Below are positions 1 to 8,026 of a DNA stretch of 64,000 nucleotides, piece by piece. How positions within the stretch are numbered: position 1 is the stretch's first letter; each line of letters begins with the position of its first letter. A model generated the notes under the pieces. The model was not told where the DNA came from and made no database searches. It was given only the letters and a program-made list of their open reading frames with translations. The translations under genes and the position numbers were made by a program. This DNA is from Pseudoalteromonas luteoviolacea (GTDB taxonomy: Bacteria > Pseudomonadota > Gammaproteobacteria > Enterobacterales > Alteromonadaceae), in the NCBI RefSeq assembly GCF_018100925.1, contig NZ_JAGJEH010000020.1, positions 1 through 64,000 on the forward strand, written 5' to 3'.

Positions 1-143
1 ATGACAGCCTCCAAGTTATAATTTGTTTTAATATTCATTGTGTTAATCCTTTTTAGTACTGTTTGTACTTAGTCGATGATGATTACGCGTTCTACCATGA
101 CAGCCTCCAAGTTATGAGATTATTTATATTCATTATGATGTAT
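1..143 (-). repeat. Imperfect direct repeat, probable duplicated translation-start leader
   Basis: The 19 bases at 1-19 recur exactly at 97-115 (period 96). Weaker similarity continues to about 45 and 143, both copies having a shared ATTCAT core. Read on the minus strand, each copy gives TTGGAGG, five bases and ATG, an excellent ribosome-binding site plus start. In the right copy the start at 99 opens only nine codons before a stop. In the left copy the frame leaves the window, so it may start a real gene lying to the left. A second minus-strand reading starts at 38 behind AAGGA and also runs off the edge. Which frame is used cannot be decided from this window. Confidence 0.5.
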
Positions 144-330
144 CGATAAATCGACTTATCGTAAACATTAAACTACTTAAAAAACTGATAAATATAGCCA
201 GATAATAAAAACAAGATATAAATAAACTTGTTTAAAACATGATAAAAAAATAGCAAACACTTTAACAAATTGTAACTGTAACAAATTACAGAGTTCAAAA
301 AATAAACAATTGAAGCTTGATTATGCAAAT

Positions 331-360
331 AAAAAAACCCAGCCTATGGCTGGGTTTTTT
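331..360 (-). terminator. Rho-independent terminator of the SPASM cassette
   Basis: A perfect stem AACCCAGCC/GGCTGGGTT with a three-base loop is flanked by A- and T-runs on both sides, so it could work in either direction. It lies about 60 bases past the stop of the radical SAM gene and would end the minus-strand peptide-maturation transcript. Confidence 0.85.
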
Positions 361-418
361 AAAATAAACAACACCAATATAAATACCCATAAAAGGTAAT
401 TATATATATTTAGCAACA

Positions 419-1756
419 TTATAAATTCAAGGATTTATAACTATTTATAGCACTGGTTTTTTCTTCATTTATCATTGCTATCAAGTCAAGCCCTTCCTCC
501 ATCCACCTAGCGGGGACAGAGACATCCTCAATTCTGAACTGCTCAGTATCATGATTGAAAACACACAACTCATCCTGAATGGCAAAAATACCATGATCGA
601 ATGCTTTTCCTGGTGCAGCTTGCTTAATGTAAAACCGCTCTCTTTGGTCCTTAGCAGCTTTTTTTAACGCTCTATGGTGGCAATAGGGGTTATTCCCTCG
701 CTTGCCAAAGAAAACATGCGCAGTCCAATGACAACCAGCACGGCAGACTGAAGCAAATTCACACGAGCCACACTCTCCCCATAAATGCCGTGTAGCATCT
801 TCGGGCTCATTAATATCATTTATCCGCATTTGAGGACTATTTTGATAAATATCCTGCAATGTACGCTCTCTAATATTACCTCCGACATATTCGTCAGACG
901 GCAAAGAAGGACACCCTTTAATACTTCCGTCAGCTTCAATTCCGATGGCATTTTGCCCCGCACTACAGCCGCGAGAAAACGCCCATTTGGGATCGATCGC
1001 AATCGGTTCTCGTAGCAACCGCTCATATGGACCAAAATATCCGATGTTATTACCCATATGCACCCGGACCCCTTCACTATTACCGCGTTTAGATAGATAA
1101 GCCAGTAACGGAAAAACATCGAGCAGCTCATATGGTTGCAATAAGATATGAGAGTTTTCAACTGCATTGCCCATAGGCACAGTTAAAGCAAGCTGCCATG
1201 CTGTTACACCAGCATCTCGCAGTACTTCGTACAACATTGGCAGCTCGGCAACGGATTCCCTGTTGACCTGAGAATTACAGGCAACGGGGATCCCAACTTC
1301 ACGTAAATGCGAGATAGTTTTAAAGCACTGTTGATATGCCCCCTCTCGCCCACGCAGCAAGTCATGACTTTGTTCCAATCCGTCAATGGACAATGAAACA
1401 GATGCAATACCGGCTGCTTTCATACGCTTAGCAGTACCAAGAGAAATACCATAACCACCTGTCGTCATGGTGGCCTTCATTCCTTTTTTGGTGATTTCGG
1501 CTGCAATAAGCAGCCAGTCAGGTCGCATAAACGCTTCACCTCCAATCAGGGTAACTTCTTTAATACCTAGCTCAGCCATTTGGCAGACTAAGTCAAGCGC
1601 CTCACTCGTGGACAATTCATTGACTCTGGCATCCCCTGCTCTCGAGCCACAATGGCTACAAGCAAGGTTGCACTTTAATGTAATTTCCCAAACAGCATAT
1701 GTTTGCCGAAATTTAGCATTAACCCTAAGGTCTGAACGTTGGTTTAAGTCCGTCAT
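419..1756 (-). CDS. Radical SAM/SPASM peptide maturase
   Basis: This 445-residue protein is predicted to use S-adenosylmethionine and iron-sulfur clusters to modify a ribosomal peptide. The core cluster motif CX3CX2C is at C29, C33 and C36, and GGEAF near residue 72 is the usual SAM-contact segment. The C-terminal half has a textbook SPASM arrangement for auxiliary clusters: C264 and C282 (GX4C), then C329, C332, C338, C342 and C359. The gene starts 46 bases after a 59-codon double-glycine peptide gene, which is the obvious substrate. The start is ATG behind AGGGG. A tail of about 85 residues follows the SPASM region and is not recognised. No PqqD-like recognition domain is evident at either end. 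The chemistry (crosslink, thioether or epimer) cannot be told from the sequence. Confidence 0.9.
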   Translation of the reverse strand: MTDLNQRSDLRVNAKFRQTYAVWEITLKCNLACSHCGSRAGDARVNELSTSEALDLVCQMAELGIKEVTLIGGEAFMRPDWLLIAAEITKKGMKATMTTGGYGISLGTAKRMKAAGIASVSLSIDGLEQSHDLLRGREGAYQQCFKTISHLREVGIPVACNSQVNRESVAELPMLYEVLRDAGVTAWQLALTVPMGNAVENSHILLQPYELLDVFPLLAYLSKRGNSEGVRVHMGNNIGYFGPYERLLREPIAIDPKWAFSRGCSAGQNAIGIEADGSIKGCPSLPSDEYVGGNIRERTLQDIYQNSPQMRINDINEPEDATRHLWGECGSCEFASVCRAGCHWTAHVFFGKRGNNPYCHHRALKKAAKDQRERFYIKQAAPGKAFDHGIFAIQDELCVFNHDTEQFRIEDVSVPARWMEEGLDLIAMINEEKTSAINSYKSLNL

Positions 1757-1802
1757 AAGTTGCCCCTAATCAGATGTGAATTAATACGAGTCTGTTTCGT
1801 TT

Positions 1803-1982
1803 TTAGTCGTTGTTAGGTGTGCCGTAAATTTGAACACCAGGGCCACTCGCCTCCATACCGAGTTCATCTTGCTCTTTGCTTTGACTCGGGTAGTTATTGC
1901 TTAGAGATGAGCCACCTTCAATTTTTGCCAATAATTCTTCTGCTTGGATAACTGCTTTTTTGTTTTGTTTGCTAGTTTTCAT
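1803..1982 (-). CDS. Double-glycine precursor peptide, substrate of the SPASM maturase
   Basis: The gene encodes 59 residues and starts at ATG behind a GAGGTG ribosome-binding site. The N-terminal half is Lys/Gln/Glu-rich (starting MKTSKQNKKA) and ends in LLAKIEGG at residues 17-24, a classical double-glycine leader end. The remaining 35 residues begin SSLSNNYPSQ and end in ASGPGVQIYGTPNND. The Gly/Pro/Asn-rich tail with a single aromatic in VQIYGT is a plausible place for a radical crosslink. There is no cysteine, which argues against a sulfur-to-carbon thioether (sactipeptide) product. The gene lies between the LuxR-type regulator and the maturase on the same strand. Leader and core are assigned by analogy with other double-glycine peptides. 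Confidence 0.8.
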   Translation of the reverse strand: MKTSKQNKKAVIQAEELLAKIEGGSSLSNNYPSQSKEQDELGMEASGPGVQIYGTPNND

Positions 1983-2078
1983 AAAACACCTCGTTAGGTT
2001 TGTTGTAGTTAAAGTGAGTAGAAAGACATCCTTGCCCCTTTGCTACCAAATAATCGGTAGCAGTATTCCTAAATCAAT

Positions 2079-2762
2079 CTAAATAAGGTTATTTATTAAA
2101 CACTTAACGATAGCCTGCTGGCGGTTCGCGCTCTGTGTCTTTTCGATGCAGTTGGTCAAATGGAAATTGACTGTACGCTCTGTAATACCGAGTATTTGGC
2201 TAATTTCCCAAGACGTTTTACCTTCGGATGCCCAAAGAACACAATCGCGCTCTCTCTTTGTAATATTGAAGTGGTCTTTTCGACACCGTAATGCCGCATT
2301 AAGTAATGAAGGAGACAAGATAGTCCAATACCAGTCGACTTGCTCTACAGTCACTTTATAAGCAAGTTCACATGGAACATTAAACACTAAAGCTCCAATA
2401 ATGCCTTTTATGCCCCTAAGCGGTAATACGTGTAAAGACTCGGCGATGTTTAGCGCACCAGTGAGCTTTGCAAGCGAACAAAGCCTAATTCCTGATTTTG
2501 AATGTGCGAGCACTTTATCGCTTTCAAATAACACCGCGAGCTCTTCTTGGTAGTGTCCATAAACTTGCACAGGCTGAATATGGTTCGGCAGTGGACTATA
2601 GTCTACGAATGCCAAACAATCGTACCCTACATCACGAGCGATAGTTTTAAGTGCCTCTTTTAAATCATCTGCATGATGAATTGAATCAAACAAGTCAATG
2701 ATGCGTCTGATGGACTCTCCATCCTTAAATGGGTTGTAGCTATCTTGTTCGGTAGGTTTCAT
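2079..2762 (-). CDS. LuxR-type regulator with autoinducer-domain-like N-terminus
   Basis: The 227-residue protein has an N-terminal region (about 15-155) that resembles the autoinducer-binding fold and a C-terminal GerE helix-turn-helix (about 165-225). The latter contains ITKRERDCVLWASEGKTSWE and ERTVNFHLTN, including the Glu and Gly usually conserved in LuxR proteins. The Asp-Pro pair that holds acyl-homoserine lactones is not evident around DKVLAHSKSG, so the ligand is uncertain. No luxI-type synthase is nearby, which makes this a LuxR solo. The start is ATG behind GAGGAAG. The next gene downstream, 96 bases away on the same strand, is the precursor peptide, so this is the likely cassette regulator. 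Confidence 0.8.
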   Translation of the reverse strand: MKPTEQDSYNPFKDGESIRRIIDLFDSIHHADDLKEALKTIARDVGYDCLAFVDYSPLPNHIQPVQVYGHYQEELAVLFESDKVLAHSKSGIRLCSLAKLTGALNIAESLHVLPLRGIKGIIGALVFNVPCELAYKVTVEQVDWYWTILSPSLLNAALRCRKDHFNITKRERDCVLWASEGKTSWEISQILGITERTVNFHLTNCIEKTQSANRQQAIVKCLINNLI

Positions 2763-3533
2763 TTTTTCTTCCTCACATTCAAAGCAATGAGCGCGATTTT
2801 TTTATCAAGCTCCCGTGTCGTCATGTGTTTAAATTTATCCCTGAGAGCGTGCCCAGTCAAAAAATCAAATAAAGAAATATAACAATAAAAATCAAAAAGA
2901 TAACTCCATTTATTAGCAATAAAATTAACTATGTATTGTTTAATAATGAGCTATAATCCACCAGCTAAAAGCAACTTCAAAATTCGATATACATTCTTTA
3001 GTTGAAGTCTTAATAAACCGAAGTAGACACATGGAGTATATTTAAAATATCAGCTACGCCCTTCAGGTGCTCCCTATATGCGAAGCCGTTAAAAAGTCCC
3101 TGCAAAAGGGAATAACCAGCGATAACATTTCCCCAAAAAGAAACATAGGACCAACACCTTAAAGCAATTCAGAAGTGAAAATACGGCTACACAGGCCATA
3201 TTATTTCGATGCTGCGAAGACGTAATTGATTGCATAATTCAGAAATAGAACAGGTATTTTCGCGTAACTAAAATTAGTGGCGATAGAAGTTTAGGTTGGT
3301 CGCTTTTGCGCAAATAGGTTACAGATTGAAAGCTAGAACCAAAATGAATTCGTGTTTAATGGTGTACGCATTCAAATATCGTCTATGTTCTTATTTTGGA
3401 AACTTATTTTTCAGAGTAAAAGATAGCGTTGAAGCGCGTTTAGGACAGATCACAGCTCTGTATCTAGGGGATAACGGAGATTTATAGGTAACGATGTTTG
3501 ACTTGTGCTTACAGCCCTTTTGAGCAATAAAAT
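2763..3533. other. Long non-coding gap, no gene recognised
   Basis: This stretch of about 770 bases separates the LuxR-type gene from the adaptor/peptide operon. The part nearest 2763-2960 is very AT-rich and probably holds the promoter of the LuxR-type gene. A 63-codon open frame at 3296-3487 on the plus strand starts only with TTG, lacks a ribosome-binding site and resembles nothing I know. No repeat, RNA gene or insertion-sequence end is visible. Confidence 0.4.
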
Positions 3534-4085
3534 CTAATTGGTTACGCAAGCATTTTGATCTGGGTATAATTGAACATTTTCATCGCGAGAAAACTTCAAA
3601 AGATCACTATATTTCATTTGACTGAGCTCTACTGAAACCAGCAAACTACTTTCTAGCACACTATCAACCTTGAACTTTACCGGCTTGCGGTCAGTACATA
3701 ACCACAGGCTTTGGTCTAACTGGCTTACATCATAATTTTTATCAAAATTATAAATGCCAAGCACATGTGAAGACGAGACTTTAACCATTAAATCACCCGA
3801 CGACAATTGCGACTGAGTGCTGGCTTCTTCACTAATAAACTCCACATACCCATTGGTGTTGGAAATATATACTTTGTCTTCGCCTTTATTGGACTTTGCT
3901 TTAAAAGTCAGTAACACCTGTCCTTTTTCAACTAAACTGCCAACCTCCAGCTGGTTGGCACGTATAGCAGTCCCTGTTTCCCTGGTGAAGTAATATTCTA
4001 CGGCAGGCTCTTGCAGGTACAATTGACCAATCATTGGCGTCTGAAAGGTTGGTAAAATCAAAGACAAAGTAAATAAGCTTTTCAT
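3534..4085 (-). CDS. Secreted lipoyl-like (barrel-sandwich) adaptor protein
   Basis: The 183-residue protein has a short hydrophobic N-terminus (about 1-20) that looks like a signal peptide. Residues about 30-110 then resemble the barrel-sandwich hybrid of HlyD/AcrA adaptors: one half contains VGSLVEKGQVLLTFKAKS, the other contains NTNGYVEFISEE and LSSGDLMVKV. The long coiled coil and membrane anchor of full adaptors are absent, so this is a shortened, periplasmic version. It lies 226 bases downstream of four double-glycine precursor genes on the same strand, which suggests a link to peptide export or handling. That link is inferred from position only. No ABC transporter or outer-membrane channel gene is adjacent. 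Confidence 0.55.
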   Translation of the reverse strand: MKSLFTLSLILPTFQTPMIGQLYLQEPAVEYYFTRETGTAIRANQLEVGSLVEKGQVLLTFKAKSNKGEDKVYISNTNGYVEFISEEASTQSQLSSGDLMVKVSSSHVLGIYNFDKNYDVSQLDQSLWLCTDRKPVKFKVDSVLESSLLVSVELSQMKYSDLLKFSRDENVQLYPDQNACVTN

Positions 4086-4311
4086 ATCAATCCGTAAAAA
4101 ATAGTTCCTATCAATTGGTGAAATTCAGTCATAAGCCCCAACAAGCACTTCCTGTATATAACGCAATTAAGTACCTATAAATGAAACTTCACCGCCAATT
4201 TATTCTGTAAATTTAGTGTCTAGTGCCACATTGTTGGTGAGTATTATTATGTTCTTCTCCAACGGCTATATTACCTAGCTCTGCGCGCCAATTGATAGAA
4301 AGCTTCCTTTG

Positions 4312-4458
4312 CTATTTACCGCTTAAGCAATCAGGTCTAGTATCTGGGCGTGTGACAGTGTCAGTGTTGCCACCACCAATTTGTTTTGTCAGCTGATCGC
4401 CGATGACTTCTTTATTCGACAGTGTTTTTAGTTTCTTTGTTTTTAGAGAAAGTAACAT
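4312..4458 (-). CDS. Double-glycine precursor peptide, tandem copy 1
   Basis: The gene encodes 48 residues, with ATG behind GGAG. The leader MLLSLKTKKLKTLS...QLTKQIGGG is shared almost word for word with the three upstream copies. The predicted core after the triple glycine is NTDTVTRPDTRPDCLSGK. It is the only tandem copy with a cysteine (residue 44). It is the last peptide gene before the adaptor-like gene. The Thr/Asp/Pro-rich core could suit side-chain ester or amide crosslinks, but no ATP-grasp or LanM-type enzyme is in the window, so the modification is unknown. Confidence 0.8.
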   Translation of the reverse strand: MLLSLKTKKLKTLSNKEVIGDQLTKQIGGGNTDTVTRPDTRPDCLSGK

Positions 4459-4507
4459 GGTCCAGCTCCAATATCATTGTAAGGTTTATAGTTTTTAAAT
4501 TTATTAA

Positions 4508-4648
4508 TTAGTTATTAAGATCAGGCCTAGTGTCCGGGCGTGTAACTGTGTCCGTATTACCACCACCAATTTGCTTTGTCTGCTGTGCACCCAATGCATC
4601 TTTAGATGTCAGTGTTTTTAGTCTTTTGGTTTTTAAAAAAAGCAACAT
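4508..4648 (-). CDS. Double-glycine precursor peptide, tandem copy 2
   Basis: The gene encodes 46 residues, with ATG preceded by AGGGGC. The leader begins MLLFLKTKRLKTLTSKDALG and continues to QQTKQIGGG. The predicted core is NTDTVTRPDTRPDLNN, identical to copy 1 up to RPD and then different. It starts 39 bases after the stop of copy 3. Conservation from start codon through NTDT.TRP with divergence only at the far C-terminus is typical of a peptide family whose end is diversifying. Confidence 0.8.
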   Translation of the reverse strand: MLLFLKTKRLKTLTSKDALGAQQTKQIGGGNTDTVTRPDTRPDLNN

Positions 4649-4687
4649 GGCCTAGCCCCTAATATTATTTTTATTTGGTTTGTCTAA

Positions 4688-4819
4688 CTAGTTTTGTATG
4701 GTATCTGGACGCGTTACCGTATCCGTATTACCGCCGCCAACTTGCTTTGTTAGCTGTGCACCAATTACTTCTTTGTTTGTCAGTGTTTTTAATTTCTTTG
4801 TCTTTAGAGAAAGCAACAT
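4688..4819 (-). CDS. Double-glycine precursor peptide, tandem copy 3
   Basis: The gene encodes 43 residues, the shortest of the four, with ATG behind GGAG. The leader begins MLLSLKTKKLKTLTNKEVIG and continues to QLTKQVGGG. The predicted core is NTDTVTRPDTIQN. Its leader is closest to copy 1 (KEVIG..LTKQ), whereas copies 2 and 4 share an alternative leader (DALG..QTKQ). The alternation suggests that the array grew by duplicating a two-gene unit. Confidence 0.8.
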   Translation of the reverse strand: MLLSLKTKKLKTLTNKEVIGAQLTKQVGGGNTDTVTRPDTIQN

Positions 4820-4854
4820 GATCAAGCTCCACTATGGTTTGTTGTTGGGTTTAA

Positions 4855-5004
4855 TTATTTAACTTTTAGCTCAGGTTTAGGTGGTTGAATTGGACGTGTA
4901 ATTGTATCAGTATTACCGCCACCAATTTGCTTAGTTTGCTGTCCGCCTAGCGCATCATTACGAGTTAAAGATTTTAATTTTTTTGTTTTTAGAAAAAGTA
5001 GCAT
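4855..5004 (-). CDS. Double-glycine precursor peptide, tandem copy 4 (first in operon)
   Basis: The gene encodes 49 residues, with ATG behind AGGAG. The leader begins MLLFLKTKKLKSLTRNDALG and continues to QQTKQIGGG. The predicted core is NTDTITRPIQPPKPELKVK, a proline/lysine-rich tail unlike the other three. It is the promoter-proximal member of the array, and the following copies are 35, 39 and 49 bases apart, consistent with one transcript. Confidence 0.8.
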   Translation of the reverse strand: MLLFLKTKKLKSLTRNDALGGQQTKQIGGGNTDTITRPIQPPKPELKVK

Positions 5005-5428
5005 AGCTAAACTCCTGTTTATTCCATTACGCTTCTTAGGGCTAATTATTTAATTACTGTTTTTTATTTGCACATCTACGTGTGCTTTGATGTTTCCAAG
5101 ATAAACAAACTCAGCGTGTAATGGTAGTTATTAAACCTTATATAACCCGCGATAACATTTTGTAAGTTATTGTTTTTTATTGATATAAAAATAACCTTTG
5201 AAATATTCGGAATAATAACATTTAGCAATACTACAAATATCATTTCAAAATAGTAAAAAAGTACACACAAGGCCTTTCGAGCGGCAAATTTCTTTTCTAA
5301 AAGTACAGCGGCCAATTAGGCACTCACAAGCATGCATACTTTGTTCAATAAATAAAAATTAACTTTCCAATGGAATTAAGCGGGACAATGAAGATGAGTA
5401 TAGAAGAATGTAGCATGTAGCAATTAAT
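5005..5428. other. Presumed promoter region of the precursor array
   Basis: This AT-rich gap of about 420 bases lies upstream of the first precursor gene. It contains an inverted repeat GCACA-TCTACG-TGTGC at 5070-5085, about 65 bases before the first ATG, that could be an operator or hairpin. A 79-codon open frame at 5076-5315 (minus strand) has no ribosome-binding site or recognisable composition and is not called as a gene. No clear -35/-10 pair was identified. Confidence 0.35.
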
Positions 5429-5453
5429 AAAAAGGCAAACACAATAGTGTCTG
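5429..5453 (-). terminator. Terminator of the ToxR/CadC-like regulator gene
   Basis: On the minus strand GGCAGACAC-TATT-GTGTTTGCC is followed by TTTTT. One A-C mismatch interrupts the stem. It sits about 30 bases past the stop of the regulator gene and separates it from the precursor array. Confidence 0.7.
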
Positions 5454-5481
5454 CCTGTCATATTTCATTTGGTATTTTTGG

Positions 5482-7653
5482 TTACATGGCCGTGTCAGTC
5501 TCTAGCAAAGACACTTTGAGCAGTTGATTTTCAACTACTTCGATCATATCCACTATTAAACTACCTGAGTCTGAACTGCGTACTCTGTCAATGACAAACT
5601 TGGATTCGTCTACCGTATAAATAGGCTCAATAATAGACTCTGTCGCGAAGTCTATTTTATGAATGCTCTCTCCATCCGAGTGATAAATATGCCCATTTAA
5701 GATAGTGACAGAGTGTTTGTATTTGGCTGGTGGTAACTCCAAATTATGTACCACCTCACCAGTGCGTAAATCAAATGCAGACAAAATATCATTGGATGAC
5801 AAGGTTACTAACATAGTGTCATTTATTTTATCAAGCCATAGCGTGCTTTGAGTTGGTAGCTCTCGCACTTTTTCATCTAGACTGGAAAGCACATAAGCTT
5901 TGCTGTTCACCTTTGTCTCATCAACAACGGTATAGCTTATTTCACTCTCACTCCAATACTCTGCAGATACAATGGTCCCGTTGACAGGCTTAGCCATTTT
6001 CAACGTCAAATCATCCAATGTGTAAACTTCGATTTTATTGGCGTAATGGATCAGTAGCTCATCAGCAGCGCGGTTGTATCTGATAGTTTTGTAATCTGAA
6101 TCGGGTAACCCCAAAGCGGATACTTGACCATCATTAGCCTTAAAATTAATCCGATATAAATGACCAATTCGAGTTAAAAATAAATAGCCGTTGGGCACCT
6201 CTATTGCAGCCGCATCCTCTCGAATACTCTTAATTTGAGGACTCAGTATCCTATCTTGAATATCTAGGGTATAGATATCCATAACAAAGGGGTAACTGGT
6301 CATCAATAGTTCGCGACTGTTAAGAGTTTCATAGTTGGCATAGGATTGCTCGGTCATTAACTTTTGCGCTTTCACTAGCCTTTTTTCTTCTAGAGAAAAG
6401 CTGTAAACAATGTTTTGAGAGTTATCAAACCAAACTAACTGCCCAGACTTATCGTCATAGTTTAAGGTCCAAATACGAGACTGAGACTCATAGAGCTTAA
6501 CTTGATTACCACCATCAGGGTCAGTCATATAGAGTTCATTGATATCGTATTGACGCCTTTCAAATAAGATAATCTCCTTTTCTGGCACATAGGCTAAAAA
6601 CCGATCGCCATAAGAGTTCAAGTTTGGCGAGGTGATCTGAAACTCCTCGCCCGTTAATAAATCTCGATTGGTTAATGCCGATAATTCATCGCGATTTCGA
6701 TAACCACTTTTTGCGTACACCAGACGGTCTTGATTAATACCACCTCCGGTCATGCTATTGAGCTTACAGTCAAACAAAAACTGGTTCCCCGACACAAAGT
6801 CAGCACTTAATTGCCATACTTGGCATTTATCGCCATCAACGATTCTATAGTAAATTGTACTTGAGTCCGAAGACCAACCAACCGGGTAATAATTTACCCC
6901 CTGCTCACCCAATCGGCGTTCATGACCACTCTTTAAGCTTTTGACAACTAGAGAGTAATAATCTGTATCGCGCTGAATAAATGAATAAGCCACCATGGCA
7001 TCATTCGGTGATAGGTTGAGTAGGGTATAACGCCCTTGAACCCATGATAAAACACTTTCTTTGATCGGCTGATCGAGTGTCTGTAGCACGCCTTCATCCT
7101 TGTTAGCGTAATCTAAATTAAATTGCACAACATCCAAGCTAGCCAAAGTCACAGCACCAAGTACCGCAGCCCCTGCCAACAGCCAACTCAAGCGTTTACG
7201 CCGCTGGGCTTTAGGCTGTTCTGGTATCTCGCGAGTTATCGCGTCTAAAGGGGTGGTAATCGTTCTATCGAGGTTTGGTTCAGGAGAAGTACTGGAAGGT
7301 TGATCTGGGTGGTAAATAATCTGTGGTTCGAGAAAAAAACTATATCCTTTTCGGTAATGGGTTTTAACTACAATACCACGCTGTTTGTCTGATTTAAGGA
7401 TTTTGCGCAACTCAGACATAGCACGGTTAATCGCATTATCATCAACAAAATTTTGGTTCCAAACGTCATCTACCAAATCTTGCCGAGTGATAATTTGCTC
7501 ATTATTAATGATCAAATAGCACAGTAAACGAAATAAAAGCGGCTCCAATTCCCGTGTCGTATCGCCATCAGAGATACACTGACGCTTGGGATCCAGCACC
7601 CATTCGCCAAATTTTACTTCCTTTACTTGCCTAGAAAATCTCACTTCATTCAT
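5482..7653 (-). CDS. ToxR/CadC-like membrane regulator with beta-propeller-like periplasmic part
   Basis: The 723-residue protein has a winged-helix OmpR/PhoB-type DNA-binding domain at about 14-110 (REL.PLLFRLLCYLI, ELRKILKSDK, HYRKGYSFF). A Pro/Ser/Thr-rich linker and one transmembrane helix at about 156-173 follow. The periplasmic region of about 550 residues has repeated four-strand units such as YYPVGWSSDSSTIYYR and IWTLNYDDKSGQLVWFD, typical of TolB/WD40-like propellers. Known relatives sense an extracytoplasmic signal and bind DNA without a phosphorelay. The gene is isolated: a terminator follows it and the ATP synthase operon precedes it on the same strand. Being just upstream of the precursor array makes it a candidate regulator of that array, by position only. 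Confidence 0.8.
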   Translation of the reverse strand: MNEVRFSRQVKEVKFGEWVLDPKRQCISDGDTTRELEPLLFRLLCYLIINNEQIITRQDLVDDVWNQNFVDDNAINRAMSELRKILKSDKQRGIVVKTHYRKGYSFFLEPQIIYHPDQPSSTSPEPNLDRTITTPLDAITREIPEQPKAQRRKRLSWLLAGAAVLGAVTLASLDVVQFNLDYANKDEGVLQTLDQPIKESVLSWVQGRYTLLNLSPNDAMVAYSFIQRDTDYYSLVVKSLKSGHERRLGEQGVNYYPVGWSSDSSTIYYRIVDGDKCQVWQLSADFVSGNQFLFDCKLNSMTGGGINQDRLVYAKSGYRNRDELSALTNRDLLTGEEFQITSPNLNSYGDRFLAYVPEKEIILFERRQYDINELYMTDPDGGNQVKLYESQSRIWTLNYDDKSGQLVWFDNSQNIVYSFSLEEKRLVKAQKLMTEQSYANYETLNSRELLMTSYPFVMDIYTLDIQDRILSPQIKSIREDAAAIEVPNGYLFLTRIGHLYRINFKANDGQVSALGLPDSDYKTIRYNRAADELLIHYANKIEVYTLDDLTLKMAKPVNGTIVSAEYWSESEISYTVVDETKVNSKAYVLSSLDEKVRELPTQSTLWLDKINDTMLVTLSSNDILSAFDLRTGEVVHNLELPPAKYKHSVTILNGHIYHSDGESIHKIDFATESIIEPIYTVDESKFVIDRVRSSDSGSLIVDMIEVVENQLLKVSLLETDTAM

Positions 7654-7973
7654 GATGAATTTTACACGAACAGGGTCCTAACAAATCACCATTTTACTTA
7701 AAGCAATTTTTTACTCAAGCAAATATGTTAAACGTTGTAACTCATTGCTTTTAATTATGCAATAAAGTGAGTACGGCCTTTAGCGTGCACCCTAACAGTA
7801 ATTATTTATAATTATTAACCTAAGTTATACGTGAACAGCCATACGCGATAATTAGGTGGCTCATCTAAGCTAAAAATATAACATAACATAGTAAGGGGGA
7901 AAAAACACAGTAGTATTGTATTCGCTTTGATAAGCGTTAGGTGAGCTCAGTACTCGTCTCAAACCTGAGGCAT
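7654..7973. other. Gap between atp operon and membrane regulator
   Basis: This stretch of about 320 bases past the ATP synthase operon is AT-rich towards the regulator and presumably carries that gene's promoter. No gene, repeat or RNA was recognised. An open frame overlapping the 3' end of atpC out of frame (7870-8196) is a shadow. Confidence 0.4.
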
Positions 7974-8008
7974 AAAAAAACCCACATGCCATTAGCATGT
8001 GGGCTTTA
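7974..8008 (-). terminator. Terminator of the ATP synthase operon
   Basis: On the minus strand GCCCACATGC-TAAT-GGCATGTGGG is followed by a run of seven T. It lies 20-50 bases past the atpC stop, as expected for the end of a long, highly expressed operon. Confidence 0.9.
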
Positions 8009-8026
8009 AACCAAATAGGTGGTTGG

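Noticed and set aside
3296..3487. 63-codon open frame on the plus strand in the gap between the LuxR-type gene and the adaptor gene
   Set aside because: It starts with TTG, has no ribosome-binding site and resembles nothing recognisable.
4312..5004. Precursor array as graspetide or lanthipeptide substrates
   Set aside because: Thr/Asp-rich cores would allow it, but no ATP-grasp ligase, LanM, LanB or LanC gene is in the window, so no class is assigned.
5076..5315. 79-codon open frame on the minus strand upstream of the precursor array
   Set aside because: AT-rich, no ribosome-binding site, composition like non-coding DNA, and it overlaps the likely promoter region.
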